From assembly GCA_963678705.1 (NCBI GenBank), contig OY783212.1, forward strand, positions 14,818,001-14,882,000: a stretch of DNA of 64,000 nucleotides, written 5' to 3'. The translations under genes were made by a program, and so were the position numbers. This document shows, piece after piece, positions 13,479 to 24,700 of this stretch (positions within the stretch are counted from its first letter, which is position 1; the number at the start of each line of letters is the position of its first letter). Below the pieces are notes generated by a model. The model saw only the letters and a program-made list of their open reading frames with translations, had not been told where the DNA came from and searched no databases. The DNA comes from Panorpa germanica (taxonomy: Eukaryota > Arthropoda > Insecta > Mecoptera > Panorpidae).

Positions 13479-13692
13479 TAGTCCAAATCACGATAGTTCG
13501 GCGGCCACTTATACTTAAAAGAGGTTAAAAGAGCGGTATAAATCTATAATACGATAATGAATTTATCTTATTTTTTTCTTTATACGTTATAGAAAAATAA
13601 GTGAGTCAGTGCTTTTTAGTTATATCGGCAGTTTATACACCACAACTTGTTTTAAGTAAGAGTCGCCGCCGAACTCTCGTAATTTGAACTAA
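13479..13692 (+). mobile_element. MITE family A, copy A2
   Basis: A 214-bp copy with the family's left end TATAGTCCAAATCACGATAG and right end CTCTCGTAATTTGAACTA. The interior includes GAGCGGTATAAATCTATAAT and GTCAGTGCTTTTTAGTTATA, shared with A5 and A6. It is non-coding. Confidence 0.85.
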
Positions 13693-16600
13693 TAACTAGT
13701 TCATTAAAAATAAAATAACTTCAGACGTGAAACACGTTTTTAAAAAAGGTTACAATTTTATTTATGATTAGGATAGAATGTGTTAGTTCTAGGTCGAAGT
13801 TGATTCACCTCCATTTTGATTTGCCTGTTATTTGTAGGTTTGGACACTTACCAAATTCTTAACAACAAGTGTTACGAAATCACGATTTGAATGAACATCG
13901 TTTACGAGACTGTAGTGCAGTAAGTTTTACTCTACGCTAGTAGATTTTTCCATAAAGTTATTAAATAGATCACTTAGCTAATCAACAGAACTATTGGGGC
14001 ACTAATGATCTTCAATCGATAAAACAAACGATCTTCCTCGTACAGTAACTAAGTTTTGGAGATTGCAGTTCTAGTTAGTAGTGATTGCTAAGATAGAAAA
14101 TAGTCTTGCAGTTTCACACTTCTTAGGTTACTGCAAGTTAATTAAAGTTTCACATTGCTTTACATGTTTTACCTAGGAATTGAATCGATCACATCCCTAT
14201 CCATGGTTTTCTATTCAATAAGTTATACTTATGCTTATAATTTTTTTTGTGTCCAATCCACTTATGATTAGAGTTTGATAAACACTGGAATTGGTGATGA
14301 AACACCTTCTTCACCAACCACCAACCCTCTCCAACCAAGCCAACGGCATGTAACAGGATCAATCGTTATTTAAATGGACTAATTATAACGTACATCACGT
14401 TCGCACTTGCGGACGTGCCATTTGCTCTCGTAGAGATAACTGTTGATATTTAAAAACATGTCACATGAATCGGATGTTAAAAAGGAAATCATTTTAAATG
14501 TTATCTTCAGGATTTTTATTGAATTATTTGAGTGCTATTCAAGATAAATTCATTTTAAGGCGTATTTTAAGAAATATTTTAAACGTCGTTAAATTAAATA
14601 TTAAGTATAGTAGAGCCTCGATTATCCAAATTAGTTAGAATTAGTGTTATGTAACGCGAAGTAATCGTTTCATGAGAAAATTTATCCAATAATTATCTTT
14701 CTTATTTTACAGCTTGTAAAAGAGTGTTTCAACGCCTCCTTTTTCTCCAGTTTACCTTCTCTAAGTTCCTAATATGATGAATGTGACAGTACATCGGATT
14801 TACAGACGTTATACAACCTGGATGAGTACTCGGCTTAAGATAATACATGTCATACAACAAATACCGTTCCGTTGGATTCTCTAATCAAATTATTCCAGCA
14901 AATAGTTGATCAGTGATACGGTGGAGTGGAGCGGCAGAGGGGGGTGTTGATATCTAGCTGTAGATACCACCCTTCTCTTTACATCCCATGCCACTCGTAC
15001 TTTGTTGTTTGTACAGGATTGTTCAATAGTTGATTACCGTAATTAGCAACAATATATTCTGATTATTAGTGGGTTAGTTACTCTAAACAGATTTATCGTT
15101 AGTATGTATTTGTATTAAGTGTGTGAGTGTAGTTGTATCATCATGAAACAACGTCATTAATAGTGACGTAATTATATAGAAGTACGTATGATTACTCGAA
15201 AATAATTCTATTGAAAATACATCAGGAACTAGTTCATTAGTAAATATTATAACGTAAATTCAGTGTAAACATTGAATCGATACAGTTACGTATATGTTAG
15301 TTTTATTTCACATAAAAAGTTTACCTTTTACATAATATTTTTTAGGTTAATAAAAAAAAGATTACATAACATAAATTATCTTTAGAAATTCATTTATAAT
15401 TTCTGATGTTAATAAAGTCTTTTATTGAAGATTATACAATGTCGCATATAAATTTATATATTAGAAAAATGTTCTTAATATCTCTTGTATTTATTTGACA
15501 ATGTAAGAGAATTATGTAAAACTTCTGGAAAAAAACGTATAGTTTTATTTCATGTTCAGCGGGTAGATATTATTTTCATTAAGAAGTATATTTATTATAT
15601 ATATAGGTACGTAAAATTTTTAAAATGCATTTCAAGAATGCTCAGTTATAATATCATGACAATATTGGAAAATTAATTAGTTATGGAACTTTCAAGCGAG
15701 TCAAATTCAATTCTAACTTTAACTTACTTAATTTCATTATTCTTTACAAGAAGCAATCATTGATTTGTGTTTAAATTTTCAATGATAATGTAAATATTGC
15801 TCCCTGATTTTTGTTAGTAGTATTTAAAAATATCAGTTTTTTAAAATTGACAGAAATATTAAGTAAATTATTCTTACAAATTTTTACTAAATTTATACAA
15901 TTTTTAAAATAAAAAATTTATATTAGATTTTTTTGATATATGTTGAAATTCGCAAAGTGTTATGAAATACGAACTTTATTGTATAAAATACAATAAACTA
16001 TTTCACAATAACATTTCGAGTTCTTTTGTTCAATTTAACGCCACTTTACATTCAACATAAAACTTTATTTAGTTACATTGTATGATAAGTCTAAAAGTTA
16101 CTTAAAGACAGTTAATTTCATTATTAATTAGCAACTTTATAAAACTTGTAAATTAATTAGAAAAATGTTGAAAGAATAAATAATAGCACAGCTCAGTTAA
16201 TTTTATTTCAATATTATTTAACACATCGACATCTTTTATATATATTTGTACATTCGTTGTCCTGAAAATTGTTTTCTTAATCCAATTTTAAAGTTATTCT
16301 CAAAGCTTTGATCTACTTTTAATATTAAGTGCTAAAAAAGTAAATCTTTTTTTAACATTCTATACAATAAAAATGCCTTCAGTTGATTCAATAAAATTTA
16401 TAAAAGAAGTATATTTAAAAAATAAATTAAATTTTATAATTCATTTCTATATAGAAAGAGAGAGAGAGAGAGAGAGTTTAGAGTTGCAAAATATTAGTTT
16501 TGTATAAAACGACTTTTGGTTATAATAAAGAGAATTAAAACATTGTATGGTACAGAAGTTATTTTAATTATAAATATATCCGACAGAATCTGGCTTCACA

Positions 16601-16939
16601 ATCGTATTCAATGCGTATGTTTTGACCGCAACTTTAAGGTTATTTTCGAAATCAGTTTTTACGTAATAGTTTAGTTGCTACAGTTAACTATCGATAAAAG
16701 TAACCTAAATATAGGCTTGTCTGTAGCGTACTGCAGTTAAGTTCAATTTGAACCAATATAAGATACAAAAGTACGAGTATCAACCAAGGCTTAACTGACG
16801 GATAACTGACAGCATTGAACGTCTTCAGGAATCGATTCGCGAATCAGTATTATATTATCTGAATTTCTTTAATATGTCGTTTAATTAACTATAATTCAAT
16901 TGCGATATAAAAATGCACTGTTTAACAATGTTTATAATA
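13693..16939. other. Non-coding stretch
   Basis: No gene recognised. The GC-richer segment around 14280-14350 and 14910-15000 has no protein resemblance. A (GA)n microsatellite lies at 16457-16476. A 37-codon minus-strand frame near 16570-16690 has a possible acceptor but no recognisable family, so it was not called. Confidence 0.4.
16457..16476 (+). repeat. (AG)n microsatellite
   Basis: About ten uninterrupted AG dinucleotides. Confidence 0.9.
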
Positions 16940-17038
16940 CGAATAAAATAAAATTCTACATCGTATCGTAGATTTATACGGCTTTTATAACCTCTTTTAA
17001 GCATGAGATACCACCGAATTCTCATAATTTGAATTATA
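16940..17038 (-). mobile_element. MITE family A, half copy A3
   Basis: About 99 bp corresponding to one half of the family in the A1 orientation. It runs from GAATAAAATAAAATTC through TAGATTTATACGGC and CCTCTTTTAAGCATGAG to a diverged terminus CTCATAATTTGAATTATA. The other half is absent. Divergence is higher than in A2 and A6, so this is probably an older copy. Confidence 0.7.
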
Positions 17039-17164
17039 TATTCAAAATGTAATCATAAACATATCAGATTGCGGTGCTGGTATTAAACTAAAAAGAAATC
17101 GATATATAAATCTTTGAAAGAAACTAAAAAAAGTTAAAAAAAGTCGTAGTTTTTAGGCGAAAGA

Positions 17165-17346
17165 ATTTTAACGGTCAACAGCATCGTGTATGGGGCTTAC
17201 CTTTATTCTTGGCGCCAAACGCTGAGGATCCTTTAAACAAAGAAGCAGCGGATGATTTTATTGCCTGCAAATACCGTTTTCAACAGAATCTCGACAATGG
17301 GAATGCGTGGAGGCAATGTTGGTGACACTGTTTTTAAAAGGTGTCT
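17165..17346 (+). pseudogene. Broken UBE2M/UBC12 (NEDD8-conjugating E2) copy
   Basis: The sequence encodes the C-terminal third of the NEDD8-conjugating enzyme UBC12 in three frame segments: ILTVNSIVYG, then LPLFLAPNAEDPLNKEAAD continuing to a QQN motif, then GMRGGNVGDTVFKRCL. In the living enzyme these are contiguous (LTINSIVYG, then EPNPEDPLNKEAA, then SMRGGYxGSTYFERCLK). Two frame changes, substitutions at usually fixed positions and the missing N-terminal two thirds, including the catalytic Cys region, make it non-functional. No intron interrupts it, which suggests a retrocopy, though no poly(A) tail was identified. GC content is well above the flanks, as expected of coding-derived DNA. 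It lies downstream of the last visible RasGEF exon, antisense to that gene. Confidence 0.85.
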
Positions 17347-17347
17347 T

Positions 17348-18439
17348 GTTTCAGTCAGAAAATGATCTTTAAAGTATTGTCAGATTATTATAAGTAGTTT
17401 GTAAAGATTTTGTGTCATAAGGTAATTCTGTCCTTAAAATGTACAATGTAAAATTGATCGCAAATAAGAGTTAAATATATGGAAATTATTAAAAAAAAAG
17501 TTTTCTCAAGGTCTTTCGAATTTGGAATCTTGCTGTACCACTAAAGGTCTAAATATATATAACTTGAAAAAAAGATCATATTAGACTTTTTTCGTAATAA
17601 AATGTAGGTACATAGCTACTGCATTATTTGTGTTTAGAAAATATATTATATAAGATAATAATATATTATATAATAGAATATACAGGGTGTCCCAATATTC
17701 AACGATAAGCGGGCATCAGAGGATGGTCCTGCTCATGACTACACGACTACACGCATTATTAGGATCTTATTCTCAATTAGAATTATAGTAGTAACCTACA
17801 TGTATCAAAACAGTCTAGAGACATTTAAATCCTTTACACAAAAGTTATTTAATGAATATCATTTTATTTGAAATTTATTTAGACAAATAAAATGGTTAAA
17901 AACCATTTTACAACATATAGGTAATTTAAAGAGAAATCACTTTTAGCTTCATGATTTTTAACATATTTCTAACATCATTTTCCGGTTTTGCATGATGCCT
18001 GTGCGGTATTTGTTAAAAATACAACGGTTTATTCTTTTGTGATAGATTTATGGTTCACGTTATCACCGACCCATTATCTAACCAAGAGAGGGTTGCTTAA
18101 TATGCTAAATCAGGTTTACAGTAATGTTTGCTAATTGCACGTGCCCTAGCTGTGGAATGGATATTGAAATAAATCGATACATCTGACACCGGGTGAACAG
18201 CAACGCTATATTGATAAAATACGTACAGTAGGTGCTGGGGTGAAAGAAAATAATTTATTGTTATTGATGATTTCCGTTTCCGTTTTCCTTCAGCTTTTTA
18301 GTTCATTTTCCTCGATTGAACACGATGTATTTGCGAATATGGACTGCCACAATATAAAATTTATTGTTTTTATTGTAATGTTAAATATATTTTATACACA
18401 ACGGAATTTTTGTATATGTATGTTATGAAAAAGCAAATA
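17348..18439. other. Non-coding stretch, possibly RasGEF intron
   Basis: No exon recognised on either strand. It contains a mariner-like end at 17683. If the RasGEF gene continues leftwards, this is part of its next intron. Confidence 0.35.
17683..17743 (+). mobile_element. Mariner-like terminal fragment
   Basis: It starts CAGGGTGTCCCAATATTC after TA and matches the element end at 49950 for about 60 bases (ACGATAAGCGGGCA, then GGTCCTGCTCATGACTAC). The terminus resembles that of the element at 3281 (CAGGGTGTCC), but the interior differs, so it is a separate family. The rest of the element is missing or unrecognisable. Confidence 0.65.
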
Positions 18440-18492
18440 ATATGGGGTAGTAGACGCGCTAAAGAGTCGGGTTCGATTTCCGGTAGAGCCAT
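18440..18492 (+). repeat. tRNA-like SINE head (candidate)
   Basis: GGGTTCGATTTCCGGTAGAGCC matches an RNA polymerase III B box and T-arm. Upstream GGTAGTAGACGCGCTAAAGAG resembles a decayed A box. The spacing fits a tRNA-derived SINE head rather than a working tRNA, as no cloverleaf could be completed. No second copy was found in the window. Confidence 0.35.
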
Positions 18493-18624
18493 AAATTTTC
18501 CAATGTTGAATTGGCTTTTCATCTGGTACAGATTTTGCTGAAGTAATGGATGAGAGGCAATACGTTTATTTTGAAAGTTGTATAATATATAGAAGGGTAT
18601 TTTAATAAATAATTTTTGACTTAC

Positions 18625-18768
18625 GCTTTCTTGAAGTCGTTGAACAGGTACAGTTGATAACGCAGCTAATATAGCTGCTGCAGTTATGATGTTTCCCGTG
18701 AGGATGCAGCACTGTGCTGTTGCCAACCAAAGATGTATGATGGCCGATCTCGACGAACTGCTCGTTAG
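18625..18768 (-). CDS. RasGEF1: RasGEF exon 5: middle of CDC25 domain, divergent
   Basis: A 144-bp exon, phase 0 at both ends. The acceptor is CCTTACCAACAG and the donor is AGC/GTAAGT. It encodes SRSAIIHLWLATAQCCILTG then NIITAAAILAALSTVPVQRL. Residue spacing fits the segment after EIC in RASGEF1 (RARMIEYFIDVARECFNIGN then FNSLMAIISGMNMSPVSRL), with the same 26-residue distance to the GN pair. The usual SRLKKTW block is replaced by QRLQES. The exon is more divergent than the others. It is not the last exon, because the catalytic helical hairpin and C-terminus are missing. Confidence 0.75.
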
Positions 18769-21700
18769 CTGTTGGTAAGGAAGATTTCAAGAACAAAATG
18801 TGGAATATTTACTATGATTATATATGGTACACATACGTTCGATATTGTATTTCAAAAATATTATACTAAATATCAAATTGCAGTTACTTATGTACACTAA
18901 GTCATAGTGCCTCAGATATATTAATGCTAAATTTTCATACTTCGGAGGTTTTATTTTATGATTAACTATGAATTTTAGTCGATACCATATCCGAAATTAT
19001 AAAGGTAACGATGTTTCAATGCTTGCTGTGATATTGTTTCAGGATAAATTGGAACCATATAATGACAAATTTTGACATATTTGAAACATCTTATATACTC
19101 GTATCATAGAGGTCCTTTAGACATTATCTTATTGTAATTGATGTATTGAACCTGATACTGACTGATGGATATCAGAATCCTTTAAGTTTTTGATACAAAT
19201 CTATATGCGACAGATTCCAAGGAGTATTTTCTACTTCTGATAGAGAATTTGTCTTTCAATACAAGTGGCATACTTGTATTGAATTTATTAACATCAATTT
19301 CAATCAACAATTGAAAAATCGACCACTAAAAAATGAGGACACAAGCCCATTCATCATCGTATCGTATATTTATACGATTTTTATGACTTCTTTTAAGCAC
19401 GAGTAACCGTCAAACTCTCATAACTTGAACTATAGCTTACTGCTAGTTAATTACACTTAGCTAGTAGTAAGCTTTCATTTACCTTTAAGCTACCGTGAAC
19501 CTTATTTACTGTTTCATACGTCACTGTAACATTGGAATAATGTACTAGTATATCTGAAATAACTTTTCATGTACGTACAAGTATGTTTAAAATAATTTCA
19601 CTCAGAATCCTTGTTTGAAACGAGATGTTGGAAAACACATGTCTGTTACATCGACACAATAATAAGCATACACCTATACATCGCACGTTACACATACTAC
19701 CTAGCTTTCATATGGGTGTGAGACTTGTAATATGCAGTACTGGAAACAGTTTCATCGTTTTGTTTTGGTTTATAAATACAACAGTATTAATATGATGTGC
19801 TATGAAATGTTTTGTAAAATCAAAATGAATGGCTTAACCATCCTCTGGGATTTTTGATCAGCAGGAATATGAAAAACAACAACAGAGGCAATAGTTATGC
19901 ATTGATTTCTCATTCCAGGTAAATTGCAAATCGCAGGGATATTTATAAGGTTATAAGCGAAAACCGCCATTAAACTGTGCATTTTAATGTAATTAAACTG
20001 AATGTTCAAAGATGCTGTCAATGAAATTATTAAAAATACTTACCTCTTTACTTAAGTTGCGACTCTAGGTTATAGAATCTTTTGTTTTATTTATTTAACG
20101 AATAAAGAATCAAAGAAAAGTTTGCTCTATATTTATCATGCGTGGAGTGACTTGAAGTTTAACAATAAGAAAATAATATTATTTTTTCTTTCAAACAAAA
20201 GAAACAAAGCGAAATTGTTAGATATATATTTATGTTTATGTGTATAAATAAAATATAATGAAAATAACAATATCAGTGTTTCGAGAAACCAGCGTTGTTT
20301 CCATTTCCTTTTGTTAAATTTATATTACCGAGTATTATTTGGAAACCATACCTAAGGCTACAGTCAATGAAACCATAACAGTAGTAGTATAATTTAAAAA
20401 TAAACGAAGTATAAAGTACCATTCCCACTTTCGGTTTTACTTTTCATTTTATACTTTAGTTGTAAGAATAGTATAGCATATGACCATATGCGTTATCTGT
20501 TACTGCATATGTTTTAGTTTTAATTTTATTTTCAGTTATGGTTTAGTTTTGGAAGTATGAACACTCAAAATTTTCGAAAAGTAAAATTAAACTCAATTTT
20601 AAGATATATAGAAAAATTGGAACAGAAATTGTGCAAAGGTAATCCAATATGAATTTGAGAGTATAGAAATTGCGACAAATATTTACGTTAATTGTTTTTT
20701 TTTATATTTATTTACTTATTTGCCTTGACTTTCTTTCGTCATAGCCACCATCAAACATTTTTTATACATCTTAATCTTATCTTAATAATATATATAAATT
20801 ACGTGTCACGTTGTTCGTCCGCGATGGACTCCTAAACTACTTAACCGATTTTAATCAAATTTGTACACCGTGTGCAGTTTGATCCAACTTGAAAGATAGG
20901 ATAGCTTACATCTCAATTTATGATTGCAATATTATCTTATTGCAAATTATTTGTCTAATTATCTGTTAGCTCCAAACGATTTTAAAAGATGGCGACATCT
21001 GTTGACTAGATTGAGTAAATATTCAATAGATGGCGCTATGTAATGTAATATGACAAAAACGTTAGCCACAGCAACGCGTGGCCGGGACAGCTAGTCTTTT
21101 ATAATTTATAATTCAATTTTACAAATTTCTAAATATTTCAATAATTCACTAATTAATTTTTGAATCACTTAACAAAAATTTAGTATTAACGGGAAAAGTT
21201 TTAATCACATCTAATATATCACTATTCAATTTTGATCTTTCTAAACAATAATTTTTGCATTCAAATATAATATGATCCAAAGTTCCTTCTTCACCACATT
21301 GACATCTATCGTCAGATTTAATATTAATTTTGTACAGGTGAGCACGAGTTTTGCAATGATTACTTTTGATTCTGATTATAGTTGATATAATTTTGCGGGA
21401 CTCATTTCTAAACCATCTTTTCTTACTTAAATTTGGATGTAACATATAATAATCTCTTCCTTTTAACTGACTTTTGTTAATGAAAGTTTGCGGTAATTGA
21501 AATTCTAAAATGTGTACTCAAACATATCAAAGTCAAGTAGTGAAACATAGCGTTGCCAATGATCTTAAATAAATATTTATTTAGAATACTAATTTTATTT
21601 AGGTAATAATATTAATTGCTAATTACTACTCCAACTATTTTAAAATAATAATTAAAATTAATCATTACCTTACATATTTCATTCGCCACAATTAACGTTA

Positions 21701-24700
21701 ACCTTTGAAGCCAGTCTAAAAAAGTTTCTAAATTCCAAATTTTTTTATTTTCATATCCAATATTATCCATTCTATGAAGCATCGTATTATGTCGGCTCAG
21801 ACTTGGCTGAAGGAGTTGAGGATTCATTATCACATATTCTTCATAACCTATATAAAATAGTCTTTCGTACTCTATTAAAGCTAGTTGTTCACTTAAGTGT
21901 TTTGAATTAGATGCTAGTGTTAGGAAATCCTGAAAATAGAGAAAACAATAGATGCATTATTAATGAAATATTACAGATACTAAAATTATTACAAATAAAC
22001 CTGTTATAAAATTTATACCAGGTATAAACTGATAATAAGGCTATCCGGACAGGCTTTATACCTGGTATAAATTTTATAACAGCTTTATTTGTAAGGTGGT
22101 TAACGTTTATTAAATCTAAAATAAGAATTATGTGGGTATTACTAAATACTCTTAAAAAAATGGATATGAATTGTTGTATATAAAAAATTCAGCCTTCCAT
22201 AGTAGTCGGTAGATTTACTTGAAATTTTGACACTACGTTTTCATAAATTTTTCGATAATCGAATTCTTTTCTTTCCAGTTGATCGTCGTTTATGTTTGTG
22301 TGTGTGTCTTTTATTTACTTTACATTAATTTCATATCATACTCAGACACAGTGAAGCGTGAACGGGTTTAGTTGGTATCATATAAATTGTTAAAGTTAAT
22401 AATATTTGTCATTCTAATATTACCAATAAAATAAATAAAATTCCAATTAATATAGCTGAGTGTTTGGAATTCATTCCATGACGGGCCCGACGCTGCAATG
22501 TCCACAGCTTGGAATGTGTAATCAACCAGTATATTAAATATTTGTGCTGTAGTTTTGTAATCAAAAATATAAACAGCGTTTGATGCTGATATTGAAAATT
22601 TAATTTGTTATTTGAATAGTATTTTTTGAAGTAGTGAACACATACGAGTATACGTACTCGGTTGATTAATTTATAAAACGATCATTTCACATAGAAAAAA
22701 TTTATTATGAATTATGAAATTTTAATTATTGATTTTTTCCTAATCCTTTTATAATTTGGAGTGATACATACGTCATGTGTATTAAGTCTAAAATAATGTA
22801 TTGTGAAATTATATAATGAAATTTTTTAATTTGGTTTTGCTTTCAACTATTTTCTTTGCAGTGAGTCACAGTGTGTTACTGTGGTAATATTCTCATAACA
22901 TAGTTTTGTTACCAAAATCTTGATTTAGTTTTATCGTGATTATGTCGTTGATAACGTATAGTTTTAAAATGGAAGACAGCTACCCGCTAAACACATATAT
23001 TTAAAGATTATTTAACATAAAAAAATTTACCCGTTACATAATATTTTTTAGGTTACGTAAAAGGTAACATAAGAAAAATTTATCTTTCAACATTAATTTG
23101 TTTCAAATTGTTTTCTAACTTCAATATATTACTAAAACATTTTTACTAATCTTCATGACTTTAAATATGGTTTCAATTCAACTAAATTTTTATCACAAAC
23201 CAAATTTATCAGTTAAATAGCATGGGGACTAAACTTGTTATTTCGTATCCGTTATTAGGCGATTTCATACATGCAAATATTTTCTAAAGTAAGCTACTTA
23301 AGATTACACAAAGCTATCAGCCGACCTTAAATAAAATACCAAGGAGTGAACATAAATAGCATACTTGAAAAAATACAGCCATTTGATAAATCGCCTAAAT
23401 ATACAGACACCATAAAAGTGTTACAAAACAGGGAATCTAAGTCATGCGAGTCAAATATTTCTTTTTTGTGCTTAAATAATATTATCAACAATATTACTAC
23501 AGGTAAAACTATAAAAACTATTTTATAGTTTTATTCATCCATTAGGTTGGATGCCATGTAAAAGTTTTGTATGTAATTTCAATATAGTCCAACATGAACT
23601 AGTTTAATCTTTTAGTTCTTTAGTACTCAACCATATTCTGTGTATAGTGACTGAGTTTTATAGACCTTCTACTAATATCATACGAGTATATTGTGAACAA
23701 GCCATAAACTTCACCATTATATAGTCGATTTTAAGAGCGACTATAATAATCCAATAAAAGTTAAGTTTGTGAGATTAAGCTATATTTTTTAAGTAAACAA
23801 AAACTTTTGCTTGGTATTTTACTTTATTTTCGAATAATGGAAGCATAGATTCAAAATGACGTAACAGTAGCGCTATGTAGATAAAGCTTACTTTATTAAA
23901 AATATTCAAAGTATGTCGAACAGTACTTTGTTATTAATTTTATATTAATTTCATGAATTTACTGCATGCAAAATATATACAAATGTAATATTCATAACTG
24001 AGAGAGAAATATGTGTTTGAAATTTGATTGTTATTAAAAACAGATGCAATAAAGTTGTAAATTGTAATAATATGAAATATCTTAGAAATGTAAGATGGGT
24101 ATTTGCTTGAAGAATATTTCACAAAGTGCATATTACATACGAGTATATATAAAATAATTTTAGTAATTTTAACAATGTAAATATTACCTAATACCTAACA
24201 CTAATATACACAATAAGTCGGCCATTTTACATGGTTTTTAAAAAAATATGTTCATTTGAATGCATTAACTTTGGATAGTTATTTGCAGTGGCGGATTTAA
24301 TGGCAAGCACATAAGGCACCAACCTAAATACATTTAATCAAATTATTCGATGAAATCAATTACAATTTTTACTTTCTTTTCTTCAAAGATTAGGTTAACT
24401 CATCTTCAGAAGATATCACATTATTTATCTTAGTTCAACACAAAAAATATATTTAAAATCTGTTTTACTACTTACCGTGTCTCCACTTATTTTAATTGTT
24501 ATCGTTAAACTTCTTTCATATTTTTCTAAAGCGGTTAATTTGGATAATAAATTTTGTAATAAAGTTGATATTCTAGCCCTTAAGTATGGTGGTTCGTTAA
24601 CACATCTGAAACAAAAATAACGATTAAAGAAGTTGTTAGAATTATTTAAATTTTTATAAAAAACTAAACCTTATATTTATATAAAACAAGAAATGTTTTG

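Larger units (their letters stand above)
20695..21512 (-). mobile_element. 5'-truncated Jockey-like LINE, interrupted by a Helitron
   Basis: The tail end of a non-LTR retrotransposon in the same orientation as the RasGEF gene. It comprises the end of ORF2 (21149-21512), a 3' untranslated region and an A-run, seen as T on the plus strand at about 20695. Its 3' region matches that of the element at 56394 (TTTGCCTTGACTTTCTTTCG; TTCACTAATTAATT), so both belong to one family. A 326-bp Helitron splits the 3' region at 20769-21094. No target duplication was found. Confidence 0.85.

Noticed and set aside
16570-16690. Minus-strand frame of 37 codons ending in IVKPDSVGYIYN, preceded by an AG
   Set aside because: No resemblance to the RASGEF1 C-terminus and only one plausible splice site. 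Too short to call.
19800-20037. Minus-strand frame with an acceptor-like start and a segment HSLMAVFAYNLINIP, superficially like the CDC25 core
   Set aside because: The true exon for that CDC25 segment is 18768-18625, which fits phase and spacing. This frame would duplicate it, lacks the PVxRL context and has no matching donor.
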